In this document: one piece after another, positions 1 through 9,269 of the stretch
How positions within the stretch are numbered: position 1 is the stretch's first letter
Layout of the letters: the number at the start of each line of letters is the position of its first letter
Origin: Pseudobacteroides sp.
Lineage (GTDB): Bacteria; Bacillota; Clostridia; Acetivibrionales; DSM-2933
DNA length: 64,000 nucleotides
Assembly (NCBI RefSeq): GCF_036567765.1
Contig: NZ_DATCTU010000060.1
Location: 31,383-95,382 of the forward strand
Reading direction: 5' to 3'
Notes under the pieces: model-generated
Database searches by the model: none
What the model saw: the letters and a program-made list of their open reading frames with translations, nothing else
Told to the model about the DNA's origin: nothing
Program-made: the position numbers and the translations under genes

Positions 1-1
1 T

Positions 2-433
2 TTATGTAAGGATGAACAAGATGTCGCATACGCCATATGTGCAGGCAGTAACAAAAACAGATATGTTCTTATAAGTCTGCTTGCTGTATATGAGCAGTTC
101 AGAGGGCAGGGAATCGGAACTGTGTTTCTTAAGGAGTTGTGCAATAAATATTCGGACAAACTGGGTATTATTGTTGAAGTTGAGAAGCCGGAAGAATCGA
201 CCAGTAAAGAGGAAGAAGATTTTCGTAAAAAGCGGATTGATTTTTATGAAAAAGCAGGTTTTCGCTTGATTCCCAATATAAATTATTCAATATGGGATGT
301 ACCTATGCACCTGATGGCTATGCCGCTTTTAACTTCAATTGGTGAAATTAACCGAAATATTGGAAGCATCATTTATGAAATTTACCTTCAATTAATGGGT
401 AAACGCTATATTCATAAATTGAAATTATACTAA
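2..433 (+). CDS. GNAT-family N-acetyltransferase, 3' part
   Basis: The reading frame is open from the left edge, so the start lies outside the window; 143 codons are visible. Translation from base 2 shows the GNAT acetyl-CoA pyrophosphate-binding signature, QFRGQGIGT, preceded by a beta-strand LISLLAVY, which is motif A of the fold. The later segment FYEKAGFRLIP is the usual GNAT motif B region near the C-terminus. The family moves an acetyl group from acetyl-CoA to an amine; the substrate cannot be told from this fragment. It converges with the PilZ-like gene on the other strand, 22 bases away. The family call is firm, the function open. Confidence 0.8.
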   Translation, partial: LCKDEQDVAYAICAGSNKNRYVLISLLAVYEQFRGQGIGTVFLKELCNKYSDKLGIIVEVEKPEESTSKEEEDFRKKRIDFYEKAGFRLIPNINYSIWDVPMHLMAMPLLTSIGEINRNIGSIIYEIYLQLMGKRYIHKLKLY

Positions 434-455
434 TAATTTTACATTTAGCGGCGGC

Positions 456-2063
456 TTAACTCATAATAGTTTTAAAAAAGTTTTTGTGTTCTCTAATACC
501 CTCATTATTGGCAATAACCCGTGAAGCACGGATCCTTTTAAAGTTGTCAAGATTTATATTTCTGAAATCTATGCCGCAGCTTGAGTTGGATAAAATATGA
601 AAATGGCTTTTGTCATATTTACGGTAAAAATTGTTTAGTTCATTGTAAATGGCTTTAAGAAAAGCACTCCGGTCAATATTTGTATTGGTAAAATAAATTT
701 TAGCGGAATCGATGCAATTAAACAGGTTTAAGCCTGAAGTATAAGCTTCTGCAACAACATATGCAACTATGTCACCGTTTTCGCTAACCCTAAAAATCTT
801 TCTATCAGCATAAAGATCTTTAACGGCATAAATACCTTTGATTTTATCAAGATTTATGTCCTCACCATAGCAGTAGCAGCCTTTTTCTATTTCTCTTATA
901 TTTTTGTGTGCGAAATTGACAAACTCACTTGCATCATTCAACTTTTCAACCATATATGGATTGTTTGTATCAGAGAAATTAAATTCCCCTGTCCAGGAAA
1001 CAAACCATATCAACTCCTCAAATAAGAATTTTTCCGAGTTGTTGATATGCTCGCTGATTCTTTGAAACAATCCCTTGTGCCAATCCAAATCCTCGTCAAA
1101 ATAGGCTAAGTAATATTTAAAATAATCATGGTTTAAGATATAGTTTTGTATTGCCTTATAAATATCCACTTTACAAGTCAGGTTAAGCTTTGACTCTTTC
1201 TTTACTGCCATGTGTTGAGCCAAAAAGGTATAATTATATAGCTTGACAATGCTTGCCCCTGATAGAATTTGATTGTTCTTGTCTACGTAGACAAAGCTTT
1301 TGTAAATATGAGGGGCATTGTCGATTTTCCTCAATGCATGGATCATATCTGGGAAATTGCTCTGGAATCCTTTATTTGAAGACTCAAAATATCCGGATTT
1401 ATCAAAAAGTTTGTAAATCTCATCTTCTGAGTATTCACTCATATTTCTTAAATTTGTATGGCTGTTTTTAAGGACATACTTTATAATTTGCATTTTATCA
1501 AGCCAATATATATCTTTGTAAATTAGTCCATAAATATATAAATTTCCAATTTTTTGTACGTGCCTGACTTCTGCGTCAACAAAAATTACTTCGTTATCCA
1601 GACTTATTGTAAAGTTCCGTAACAAATCGCCAACTCCATGATTTTTCTTAGTTGACTGAAAGGATAATCCTTTTGTGTGTATATTGACTATCCTATATTT
1701 CTGTTTGTCCGTGATAACATAAGCATTTTCATCTTCCTGAACTATATATCGCTCAAGTTCTCTTTTTGTCAGTTGATATATGGTTTTTGGCACATTGATT
1801 TTTAGAAACCCATCTACATGGGTGAAAAAATAAAAGGCGTAATCATTATAAATGAAGGTTATTTTAATACGTTTGCTCTTGAATGCAGCATCGGTCATAA
1901 ATACTTCTTTGCCTGCAAACTCAAGTGAAGAATTTTTGGTTTTCCCATCTTCAAGGTCTATCATTATATCTATTTTTTCCTTCTTGGAAAGTTTCTTGAA
2001 TAGGTTTTCGATATATTCACTATCACTTATGTCCTTTATTTCCAATTCTTTTACTTCCAACAT
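456..2063 (-). CDS. PilZ-like domain protein with unknown C-terminal region
   Basis: About 535 residues, no signal peptide or membrane segment. Residues 101-105 read RELER and residues 127-132 read NIHTKG. This matches the c-di-GMP-binding PilZ pattern RxxxR ... (D/N)xSxxG, except that the serine is histidine. A YcgR-like N-terminal domain could precede it (residues 1-95, inferred). The C-terminal 250 residues include strands resembling a GNAT-like fold, but no motif is clear. Start: the frame extends to a TTG at 2105. A strong AAAGGAGGG lies six bases before an in-frame CTG at 2087, while the ATG at 2063 has only a distant site, so the true start is uncertain. A role in c-di-GMP response is inference; ligand binding may be lost. 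Confidence 0.6.
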   Translation of the reverse strand: MLEVKELEIKDISDSEYIENLFKKLSKKEKIDIMIDLEDGKTKNSSLEFAGKEVFMTDAAFKSKRIKITFIYNDYAFYFFTHVDGFLKINVPKTIYQLTKRELERYIVQEDENAYVITDKQKYRIVNIHTKGLSFQSTKKNHGVGDLLRNFTISLDNEVIFVDAEVRHVQKIGNLYIYGLIYKDIYWLDKMQIIKYVLKNSHTNLRNMSEYSEDEIYKLFDKSGYFESSNKGFQSNFPDMIHALRKIDNAPHIYKSFVYVDKNNQILSGASIVKLYNYTFLAQHMAVKKESKLNLTCKVDIYKAIQNYILNHDYFKYYLAYFDEDLDWHKGLFQRISEHINNSEKFLFEELIWFVSWTGEFNFSDTNNPYMVEKLNDASEFVNFAHKNIREIEKGCYCYGEDINLDKIKGIYAVKDLYADRKIFRVSENGDIVAYVVAEAYTSGLNLFNCIDSAKIYFTNTNIDRSAFLKAIYNELNNFYRKYDKSHFHILSNSSCGIDFRNINLDNFKRIRASRVIANNEGIREHKNFFKTIMS

Positions 2064-2434
2064 ACTAATAATGCCATTCCAATACAGGAATAGCCCTCCT
2101 TTCAATAAGTTAGTTCTTGTTTTTTTAGTGTATTAAAAGTAATGTATGCAAATGTGGAGTCAAAGAAGTTTACATGGTAAGAGATGGAGGGTCAAAAATG
2201 GGTTTTGTTCATCTTCTTTTTGTTTATCTTCTTTATTTAATTCGATACTTGTTGCTTAATATCCTTTTTTATAGAAATTTTTTAGGTTAGAATAGTCCTA
2301 TTATATTGTGGATTAACCATAAAAAGAATAAAATAATGTTGATTAACTTTGGAACATATCTCACATTTTTGTGCACAAATTGAGAGGACACGTTATCCAA
2401 CTTCAAATATAATTTAATCAAAGGAGTAATTGCG
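2064..2434. other. Divergent intergenic region before the AraC-type gene
   Basis: This 371-base AT-rich gap separates two divergent genes and must hold both promoters. No gene-like frame was seen. A usable ribosome site, AAGGAG at 2421-2426, serves the rightward gene. No convincing -35/-10 pair or palindrome could be assigned. Confidence 0.4.
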
Positions 2435-3292
2435 ATGGAATGGCTGGACAGGCTGAATCAATCAATAAGCTACATAGAGGATAATCTTGCAGGAGAAATA
2501 GATTTTGAACAAGCGGCAAAAATTGCATGCTGTTCATCCTTTCACTTTCAGAGGATGTTTTCCTATATTGCCAATGTATCTCTGGCAGAGTACATTAGAC
2601 GCAGGCGTATGACCCAGGCAGCATTTGAACTGCAGAACAGTGATATAAGAGTAATTGATTTGGCATTAAAATATGGGTATGACTCTCCAACCTCATTTTC
2701 AAGAGCTTTTCAGAACGTTCACGGAGTACCTCCATCTGCTGCCAAAAGTGAGGGAGTTATACTGAAAGCTCATCCACGTATGACCTTCTTAATTTCAATT
2801 AAAGGAGAAGTGGAAATGAATTATAGGATTGAGAAGAAAGAAGCATTTCGTGTCGTAGGAGCTAAAAGGCATTTTGATTTGGATGTAGAAAAAAACTTTG
2901 TTCAAGTACCTAAGTTTTGGGGGGAGACATTCCAAAACGGCATGATTGTTGAGATTGGACAATTATCAAATAAAGAGCCATTGGGTGTATTGGGGATAAG
3001 TACATGTATGAACGGCAAGGATTTTGATTATTATATAGCATCCGCAACCGACAAGCCAAAGCCTGAAAACATGCACGAATATATAGTGCCAACAGCTACC
3101 TGGGCAATATTTGAATGTATTGGCCCTATGCCTGCTGCCATACAAGAGCTTCAGAAGCGGATTATAACCGAATGGTTGCCCACATCCGGCTACGAATATG
3201 CAGACGCACCGGATATTGAAGTTTATCCTGAGGGAGATACAAGCTCCCTGAATTACAAATGTGAAGTTTGGCTGCCAGTTACTAAGAAATAG
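2435..3292 (+). CDS. AraC-type regulator with GyrI-like effector domain
   Basis: 285 residues. Residues 5-105 form an AraC/XylS double helix-turn-helix: FEQAAKIACCSSFHFQRMF is the first and RVIDLALKYGYDSPTSFSRAF the second, followed by the usual GVPPS end. Residues about 125-285 match the GyrI-like/AraE small-molecule-binding domain that follows the HTH in Rob- and SoxS-type regulators and binds drugs or metabolites. ATG at 2435 has AAGGAG eight bases upstream. The radical SAM gene starts 18 bases after the stop, so the two are probably one transcript, and the regulator may answer to a compound linked to that enzyme. The inducer is unknown. Confidence 0.9.
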   Translation: MEWLDRLNQSISYIEDNLAGEIDFEQAAKIACCSSFHFQRMFSYIANVSLAEYIRRRRMTQAAFELQNSDIRVIDLALKYGYDSPTSFSRAFQNVHGVPPSAAKSEGVILKAHPRMTFLISIKGEVEMNYRIEKKEAFRVVGAKRHFDLDVEKNFVQVPKFWGETFQNGMIVEIGQLSNKEPLGVLGISTCMNGKDFDYYIASATDKPKPENMHEYIVPTATWAIFECIGPMPAAIQELQKRIITEWLPTSGYEYADAPDIEVYPEGDTSSLNYKCEVWLPVTKK

Positions 3293-3310
3293 GGAAAATG
3301 AGGATTCCAT

Positions 3311-4180
3311 ATGAGTGATATAAAATACAAAGAAATCAGCTGTGAAACTGCAATGAATCATCTTAAAAGAAGAATGCCCTATAGCTGGGATTTGAATATT
3401 TATAGAGGATGTGAGCATGGCTGCAAATACTGCTATGCAATCTATTCTCATGAATATCTCGGCTCAGATAATTACTTCGGCGATATATACGTGAAAACAA
3501 ATATTTTGGAGCAGCTTGAAAAGCAGCTTTGTGATCCCAAATGGAAAAGAGAGATTGTAAATATAGGTGGTGTTACCGATAGCTATCAGGCTGCAGAGGA
3601 GCATTATGGATTAATGCCTGAGATTTTAAAGCTGCTTATAAAGTACAAAACTCCTGCCATTATATCAACCAAATCGGATTTGATACTAAGGGATTATGAT
3701 TTGATTGATGAGTTATCCAAGATAACTTATATTAATGTTGCTGCAACTGTTACAACCATGGATGAAAATATTAGAAAGCTCATTGAGCCTGGTGGAGTGG
3801 AATCTGACAGGCGGTTTAAAATGCTTAAGATATTCAGAAAAACTAATGCCTCAGTAGGATTGCATGTAATGCCTATTATTCCTTATGTCACCGATAGCTT
3901 TGAGAACTTTGATTCGCTTTTCAGATCTGCAAAAGACAGCGGTGTCCATTATGTTTTACCGGGGACCTTGTATCTGAGGGGGAAAACAAGGACAGTATTC
4001 TTTGAATTTATAAAAAAGGAGTTTCCCGGTTTATATAATGATTTATCAATCCTTTATAAGTCAGGAGGAGCAGATAAGGAGTATAAGAATTCCTTGTATA
4101 AGACTGTCAATGAGCTGCGGGATAAATACAATCTCTCAAGCAGCTATACAAAGCCCATGAAGGAAAAGCTAAAAAAGTAG
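3311..4180 (+). CDS. Radical SAM protein, spore photoproduct lyase-like group
   Basis: 289 residues. The [4Fe-4S]-SAM motif CEHGCKYCYA (C-x3-C-x2-C) lies near residue 37, after NIYRGCEHG, typical of the SplB/Rv2578c-like radical SAM group. The later segment GLHVMPIIPYVTD fits the TIM-barrel part. True spore photoproduct lyase (SplB) is longer, so this is better called a small SPL-like protein of unknown substrate. It directly follows the AraC/GyrI gene with an 18-base gap. A terminator-like hairpin shared with the convergent Aat-like gene begins 18 bases after the stop. The family call is firm; the reaction is unknown. Confidence 0.85.
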   Translation: MSDIKYKEISCETAMNHLKRRMPYSWDLNIYRGCEHGCKYCYAIYSHEYLGSDNYFGDIYVKTNILEQLEKQLCDPKWKREIVNIGGVTDSYQAAEEHYGLMPEILKLLIKYKTPAIISTKSDLILRDYDLIDELSKITYINVAATVTTMDENIRKLIEPGGVESDRRFKMLKIFRKTNASVGLHVMPIIPYVTDSFENFDSLFRSAKDSGVHYVLPGTLYLRGKTRTVFFEFIKKEFPGLYNDLSILYKSGGADKEYKNSLYKTVNELRDKYNLSSSYTKPMKEKLKK

Positions 4181-4197
4181 AAGCTTTACTCTGTAGC

Positions 4198-4234
4198 AAT
4201 TTTACAAGGAACTATAATAGCTCCTTGTAAAATT
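4198..4234. terminator. Bidirectional hairpin between convergent genes
   Basis: A perfect 13-bp inverted repeat (AATTTTACAAGGA at 4198-4210, its complement at 4222-4234) with an 11-base loop. The A/T ends of the arms give a U-run in either direction. The right arm lies inside the last codons of the leftward Aat-like gene. Confidence 0.75.
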
Positions 4235-5006
4235 CATAATCAAACCGGAATTCAGAAATTAGCTTTTTAGTGGGCTGTTGATCCCTTGAAGCAAGCCATT
4301 TTTTTAGAAAGTCCTGCCTGGGTGTAATCCGGGCACCTAGTTTTACTTTATAATCCATATAGGGATGGCCCAAATTCCAGAAATGATAGCCATGGTATTG
4401 CAAAGTTTTGGCAAGCAGTACCAATTGAAGCTTTCCGAAATTGTTGTGCTTTTTAGACACCTTATCGCAAAAACCGGTTAAACTGGTGTAGGTAGCACCT
4501 ATTGCATATCCTATTTCACCGGCAATAATTTCATCGTTAGCCGAATCACAAAGTTCAACAGTTACAATTTCAAAGTCCCTTTTTTTATCTTTAATCACAT
4601 TTAGTCTATGCAATAAATCCGCATATTTATGGCTTAACCAGTTGTCTTTATGGTATTTGGATATTTTATCAATAGTATTACCAAGGCTTCCATTCAATCT
4701 AACATAATAGCTGTTATTTATAAAGGCTTTGCTTTCTATAATCTTTTCGACTTTTTTAGATATAATCAGGTTACTCCAGTCAAGTACTGCATAATTGGTC
4801 TGAATTTCGGGTAAAAGAATTTCCGAGCCTGATACATTAAGGCAAGTGCTGATGAAGCCTGCATACGCACTTTCGATATAGAAATCTTCGGACCAATCAT
4901 CACTCCAGTATAAATGAAATTGTGTGTTTGGATAAATATATGAATACAGTAAATGGGGGTCTAATATATCATCTATTGTTAGGCAGTAAATTTCTGCTTG
5001 ACTCAT
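4212..5006 (-). CDS. Aat-like (leucyl/phenylalanyl-tRNA-protein transferase fold) protein
   Basis: 264 residues from the ATG at 5006, which has an AAAGGAG site upstream. The C-terminal half aligns by eye with leucyl/phenylalanyl-tRNA-protein transferase. The segment IAGEIGYAIGATYTSLTGF corresponds to the Aat 'GGlYGvalG..F.GESMF' block, KKHNNFGKLQL to 'naSKvAL..L', and HPYMDYKVKLGARITPRQDF to 'HL.SLGA..i.R..F'. The canonical ESMFS signature is replaced by SLTGF, so the classic N-degron activity is doubtful. It may be a divergent aminoacyl-tRNA-dependent transferase or another GNAT-fold enzyme. Aat is characteristic of Proteobacteria, which makes a clostridial relative notable. Confidence 0.6.
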   Translation of the reverse strand: MSQAEIYCLTIDDILDPHLLYSYIYPNTQFHLYWSDDWSEDFYIESAYAGFISTCLNVSGSEILLPEIQTNYAVLDWSNLIISKKVEKIIESKAFINNSYYVRLNGSLGNTIDKISKYHKDNWLSHKYADLLHRLNVIKDKKRDFEIVTVELCDSANDEIIAGEIGYAIGATYTSLTGFCDKVSKKHNNFGKLQLVLLAKTLQYHGYHFWNLGHPYMDYKVKLGARITPRQDFLKKWLASRDQQPTKKLISEFRFDYEFYKELL

Positions 5007-5280
5007 GTTTGTATAATTGCTCCTTTCGTTGGTGCATGTACTAATAATTGTATAGCAATTAAACAAAATAAACAATGTGGTTCCGGCTCCAGAGATAATA
5101 TTGATATTTGCATGAGGTAGCAACTTATCTAATCGCTTTAGTTCACTGTCAGGGAATAATCAATAGAAAAATCTTAGGTGAGATTTACTACAGAAAAGAA
5201 TTAACTTTTTGATCAGTAGTTATTTTTTATGCTCTGTGGTATAAATAATTATAAAAAGAAACCGATTTGGGGTGGAAAAT

Positions 5281-5826
5281 ATGAATAAATATATAATCTT
5301 ACTTAGAGGCATTAATGTTGGAGGAAAAAACAAAGTGTCAATGAAGGAATTAAAGGAGCTATTTGAGAAAAACGGCTTCTTTAGTGTTATCACATATATA
5401 AATAGTGGAAACCTTATCTTTTCCAGCGAGGATTCTGATGTTGAGTTTTTGAAAAGCAAATGTGAGGAATTGATTTTGGAGAAGTTTAAGCTAGCCATTA
5501 CTGTAACTGTTATACTGGCAGATGATCTTTTCGAATCGTTAAGTAATGCACCTAAATGGTGGGATGTTGATAAAGAATCCAAGCATAATGTTTTATTTGT
5601 AATACCGCCTATGTCTGTTGATGAGGTTTTTAAGGAGGTAGGGGAGATCAAGCCTGAATATGAAAAAGTTGGTCATTACGGCAGAGTTATTTTCTGGTCT
5701 GCACCAATTAAGACATTCTCAAGAACACGCTGGTCAAAAATTGTAGGTTCATCCGTATATAACAGCATTACAATTAGGAATTCCAACACGGTAAAGAAAA
5801 TATTGGAGTTATGTAAAAAGGTATGA
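5281..5826 (+). CDS. DUF1697 family protein
   Basis: 181 residues. The N-terminus KYIILLRGINVGGKNKVSMKELK and the following YINSGNLIFSS are the hallmark of DUF1697, a widespread bacterial family of unknown function with a ferredoxin-like fold. The C-terminal part FWSAPIKTFSRTRWSKI is also typical. ATG at 5281 is preferred over a GTG three codons earlier, because GGGGTGG sits five bases before it. It stands between the Aat-like gene on the other strand and the glucanase. No partner suggests a role. Confidence 0.85.
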   Translation: MNKYIILLRGINVGGKNKVSMKELKELFEKNGFFSVITYINSGNLIFSSEDSDVEFLKSKCEELILEKFKLAITVTVILADDLFESLSNAPKWWDVDKESKHNVLFVIPPMSVDEVFKEVGEIKPEYEKVGHYGRVIFWSAPIKTFSRTRWSKIVGSSVYNSITIRNSNTVKKILELCKKV

Positions 5827-5897
5827 GATAATTTGATTAAACAAACATAATCGGAAGGTGGGTGAAACCGCTGCTATCTTGATATGCATCGGTTATT

Positions 5898-7763
5898 ATG
5901 CAAAAAAATAAACTAACAAAAGTGTGCTTAATTATAGTTTTCTCCGTCATGCTAGTATTTGTCGCAGTTGTAGCATACGGCAAGCTTATAAAGGGAGATA
6001 AACAAAACATTGCTGAGAGCAGCAGTGCATTGCCAAGGAGTTTAGACAAATCCCCGGATGTGGTTGAAGAAACGGATAAGCCGCAAGTTGCAACTTCTGA
6101 AGCGAGCAAATCAAAATTAGATTTGGAAATAAAGTTGGGAAACAGCTGGGAAAATGGAGGTAAAAAGTACTCTCAAATTGATGTTGTTGTCAAGAACAAC
6201 AGTGCAAGTGAAGCATCAGGATGGAGCGTTGAAATTCCGGTATCAAGCAATGCAAAGGTGGACCAGATTTGGAATGCTGTATATACTTTGAAGAATGAGA
6301 AAATAACATTCAAACCTGCAGAGTTTAATGGAAAGATAGCAGCTAACGGCAATATCGGATTTGGCTGCATATTGGTGGATGCAGGCAGTATTAATTCGTC
6401 ATTGGCAAAGCTTGACGGCAAGGTTGGGGATTTGGTGACAGCAGCAACTGGACAGAACAGTGGAAATTTCCAAAATGGCAGCAGTCAACAAAACAACCAG
6501 CCTAGCAGTCAGGCAAGCAGTAGCCCCTTAGAATTGAATGTGAAAGGTGTTCCTCCTCCTACAACTGATGATTGGCTTCATACCAAAGGCAACAAAATAT
6601 TGGACAAAAACGGTAAAGAGGTATGGCTCACCGGAGTTAACTGGTTTGGGTACAATACCGGAACCAATGTATTTGACGGACTTTGGGCTGCCGACCTGAA
6701 TGCATCACTTTCAGCTATTGCAGATAGAGGGTTCAACCTGCTTAGAGTGCCAATCTCATCCGAGCTGATACTGCAGTGGGCCGCGGGAAAAGCTCCTGAA
6801 GCCAATTTCAATCAAGCGGCTAATTCATACCTTGTTGGGATGAATAGCCTGAAGATATTCGACTATGTTGTGGGGCAATGCAGGGCAAACGGGATGAAAA
6901 TCATGATAGATATACACTCGGCGAAGACTGATGCAATGGGACATATGAAACCGGTTTGGTATGATGGTGAAATGTCGGAGAAGGATTATCTGAATTCATT
7001 ATCCTGGATGGCAGAGCGTTATAAATCCGATGATACCATCATTGCCTTTGATTTGAAAAATGAACCTCATGGAAAACCGGATGAAAAGCCTCGTGCCATT
7101 TGGAATGATTCAAAGGACCCGGATAATTGGAAATACATTGCTGAAAAGGCTGCCAATGCAGTGCTTGCAAAGAATCCCAATGTTCTCATTCTGGTAGAAG
7201 GAATAGAGATATATCCGATTGATCTTAAAAAGAATTCCGATTATAAATCTACAAATAAGGCAGATTATTATTTTAACTGGTGGGGCGGCAACTTAAGGGG
7301 TGTAAAGGATTACCCCATTGACTTGGGCAAAAACCAGGATCAACTGGTGTATTCACCCCATGATTACGGACCTTCAGTTTTTGAGCAGCCCTGGTTTAAA
7401 AGCGGCTACACCTATGACAGCTTGTATAAAGATTGCTGGAAAGACAATTGGATGTACATACATGAAAAGAACACCGCACCTCTATTAATAGGAGAATGGG
7501 GAGGCTTCATGAAAGAACCCAACCTTACCTGGATGACACACTTAAGGAAATTGATAAAGACCAATAAGCTTAATCACACCTTTTGGTGTTTTAATTCCAA
7601 TTCGGGAGATACCGGAGGTCTTGTACTTGGAGACTTTGTTACATGGGATGAACAAAAGTATAAATTTGTAAAAGATGTTTTATGGCAGAAGAATGGCAAG
7701 TTTGTTGGGCTTGATCATAAAATACCCCTTGGTAAGAACGGAATTACATTGAGCAGTTATTAG
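5898..7763 (+). CDS. Membrane-anchored or secreted GH5 endoglucanase with CBM2-like module
   Basis: 621 residues. Residues 9-30 are a hydrophobic anchor or signal after a lysine-rich start. Residues about 72-165 form a CBM2-like carbohydrate-binding module (conserved SGWSVEIP and [10 protein letters not shown]). A Q/N/S-rich linker (190-215) leads to a glycoside hydrolase family 5 catalytic domain (about 220-600). The acid/base is E389 in DLKNEPHG and the nucleophile E533 in LIGEWGG. The family cleaves beta-1,4-glucans such as cellulose. There is no dockerin, so the enzyme is probably free or membrane-tethered. An in-frame stop just upstream fixes the ATG at 5898. That ATG lacks a normally spaced Shine-Dalgarno: GGAAGGTGGG lies more than 30 bases away. 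Confidence 0.92.
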   Translation: MQKNKLTKVCLIIVFSVMLVFVAVVAYGKLIKGDKQNIAESSSALPRSLDKSPDVVEETDKPQVATSEASKSKLDLEIKLGNSWENGGKKYSQIDVVVKNNSASEASGWSVEIPVSSNAKVDQIWNAVYTLKNEKITFKPAEFNGKIAANGNIGFGCILVDAGSINSSLAKLDGKVGDLVTAATGQNSGNFQNGSSQQNNQPSSQASSSPLELNVKGVPPPTTDDWLHTKGNKILDKNGKEVWLTGVNWFGYNTGTNVFDGLWAADLNASLSAIADRGFNLLRVPISSELILQWAAGKAPEANFNQAANSYLVGMNSLKIFDYVVGQCRANGMKIMIDIHSAKTDAMGHMKPVWYDGEMSEKDYLNSLSWMAERYKSDDTIIAFDLKNEPHGKPDEKPRAIWNDSKDPDNWKYIAEKAANAVLAKNPNVLILVEGIEIYPIDLKKNSDYKSTNKADYYFNWWGGNLRGVKDYPIDLGKNQDQLVYSPHDYGPSVFEQPWFKSGYTYDSLYKDCWKDNWMYIHEKNTAPLLIGEWGGFMKEPNLTWMTHLRKLIKTNKLNHTFWCFNSNSGDTGGLVLGDFVTWDEQKYKFVKDVLWQKNGKFVGLDHKIPLGKNGITLSSY

Positions 7764-7798
7764 AGCTGAATGCAGACCGGAGTAAATAAAGGCAGAGT

Positions 7799-7873
7799 AA
7801 AAATTGCTTGCGATTTTGCAACCTTGGTGTTGTTGTTAGAAATTGTGGTGAATCATACATCACAATTTCTTAT
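7799..7873 (+). repeat. Dispersed double-palindrome repeat, copy A
   Basis: It starts with a small palindrome (AAATTGCTTGCGATTTTG), continues with CAACCTTGGTGTTGT, and ends with a hairpin AGAAATTGTGGTG ... CACAATTTCT. It matches copies near 10.1, 22.4 and 25.8 kb. Here the hairpin is followed by TTATTTTTTT, so this copy should also act as terminator for the glucanase gene. A 61-codon frame across it is not a gene. Confidence 0.75.
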
Positions 7874-7890
7874 TTTTTTGCCTGAAATTA

Positions 7891-7931
7891 TGACTATGGT
7901 CACAGTTTTATTTTGGAATACGGTGTATGAT
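7891..7931 (+). promoter_or_regulatory. Crp/Fnr-like operator and -10 box of the flavodiiron operon
   Basis: TGAC-TATG-GTCA at 7891-7902 is a perfect palindrome with a four-base spacer. It is centred 29 bases before TATGAT (7926-7931), a good -10 box, with no matching -35. This equals a -41.5 activator position. The asr operon has the same geometry and spacer. Confidence 0.65.
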
Positions 7932-7987
7932 TTAATCAAGGTTAAGGAAAAGTAACAGTAAAAACTGTTTATAAGGAGGATTAAATC

Positions 7988-9223
7988 ATGGATGCGATAA
8001 AGATTTCAAATAATATATTTTGGGTAGGAAAAGTTGATGACAGAAAGGTTCCTTTTCACCGATTAGTTTTAGAGAGAGGTACCACATATAACAGCTATCT
8101 TTTAAATACAGAAAAGCCGACTGTTATTGATACAGTGGATATCGCTTATGGAAAGGAATATGTAGACAATCTGAGTAAGGTTATTAACCCTGAAAGCATC
8201 GAATATATAGTTATCAATCATGTTGAGCCCGATCATGCAGGTGCATTGCCTGCACTGGCAGCAAAAGCGAAAAAGGCCAGGATAGTTACAACAGCTACCG
8301 CAGCAGAGCTATTAAAAGATATGTTCAGGCTTCATCAGCGAGAGTTTGTTATTATAAAGGACGGAGATACCCTGGACATCGGGGGAAAAACGCTAAAATT
8401 TTTCGAAACCCCTTATTTGCATACCGAAGAGACAATGATTACTTATGCAGTTGAAGACAAGGTACTGTTTCCCTGCGACATATTCAGTACTCATATAGCC
8501 AATTATGAACTGTTTAACGATCTGGCAAAGGGTGAATATATAGAGGATTTCAAGGTTTACTACAGGCTCATTATGGCTCCTCATAGGCCTTATGTGAGGC
8601 AAATGCTTGATAAGGTCAGAGATTTGGACATAAAGATGATTGCACCTTCTCATGGGTATATTCTTCGTGAGAATGCCGAAACCTTTATAAAGATGTATGA
8701 TGAGATGAGTTCTTTAAATGATCAGAGACAGTCTAAGAAAGTAACCATCGTGTATTCAACCATGACAGGAAATACAACCAAAGTTGCTCAAAAACTTGCA
8801 CAGGGGCTTGAAGAAACAGGTGTGGATGCTTATGTTTTCAACTTGAAGAATGCCGATGCAGATGAGGTTAAAAAGCGGATTATGGAGAGTGACGGGTTAC
8901 TTGTGGGAAGCTCCACCAAATATGCAGATATGGTAGGAAATGTGGAAGAGCTTCTTAAGTCCTTTGAAGGGGATGCAGGAAAAAACAAAACGGCAGCAGC
9001 TTTTGGTTCATACGGTTGGAGTGGTGAGGCTATTATGCATATAGAGGATTACCTCCAAAAAGCAGGATTTAAAGTAATAAATCAAAAGTACCTGATTGGA
9101 AGTACAGGTGTTGATATACCCCTATTTCCCCTGAGAGTTAAATTTGCTCGAGAAGAAGGCATGAGCATTGCAGAAGAGGCGGGCAGGGTATTTGGAGAAC
9201 AGGTGTTGACACAGGATGCATAA
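7988..9223 (+). CDS. fprA: Flavodiiron protein (FprA type), O2/NO reductase
   Basis: 411 residues. Residues 1-250 are a metallo-beta-lactamase-like di-iron domain. HVEPDHAG supplies the H-x-E-x-D-H ligands; LHTEETM, FPCDIFS and APSHGY supply the remaining His/Asp ligands. Residues about 255-405 are a flavodoxin domain (VYSTMTGNTTKVAQKL binds the FMN phosphate). The family reduces O2 to water or NO to N2O in anaerobes, drawing electrons from rubredoxin. The flavin reductase-rubredoxin fusion at 60.1 kb is a plausible donor, as Hrb is for FprA in Moorella. ATAAGGAGGA lies just before the ATG. It is followed by the RIC gene after 46 bases and preceded by a Crp/Fnr-like operator. Confidence 0.93.
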   Translation: MDAIKISNNIFWVGKVDDRKVPFHRLVLERGTTYNSYLLNTEKPTVIDTVDIAYGKEYVDNLSKVINPESIEYIVINHVEPDHAGALPALAAKAKKARIVTTATAAELLKDMFRLHQREFVIIKDGDTLDIGGKTLKFFETPYLHTEETMITYAVEDKVLFPCDIFSTHIANYELFNDLAKGEYIEDFKVYYRLIMAPHRPYVRQMLDKVRDLDIKMIAPSHGYILRENAETFIKMYDEMSSLNDQRQSKKVTIVYSTMTGNTTKVAQKLAQGLEETGVDAYVFNLKNADADEVKKRIMESDGLLVGSSTKYADMVGNVEELLKSFEGDAGKNKTAAAFGSYGWSGEAIMHIEDYLQKAGFKVINQKYLIGSTGVDIPLFPLRVKFAREEGMSIAEEAGRVFGEQVLTQDA

Positions 9224-9269
9224 AATCTAAAGGGATGTTAATTCGTAAAGCTGAAAGAGAGGGATTAAA

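Noticed and set aside
7770..7955. 61-codon frame after the glucanase
   Set aside because: It runs through repeat copy A and its hairpin and into the fprA operator, has no ribosome site, and encodes no recognisable protein.
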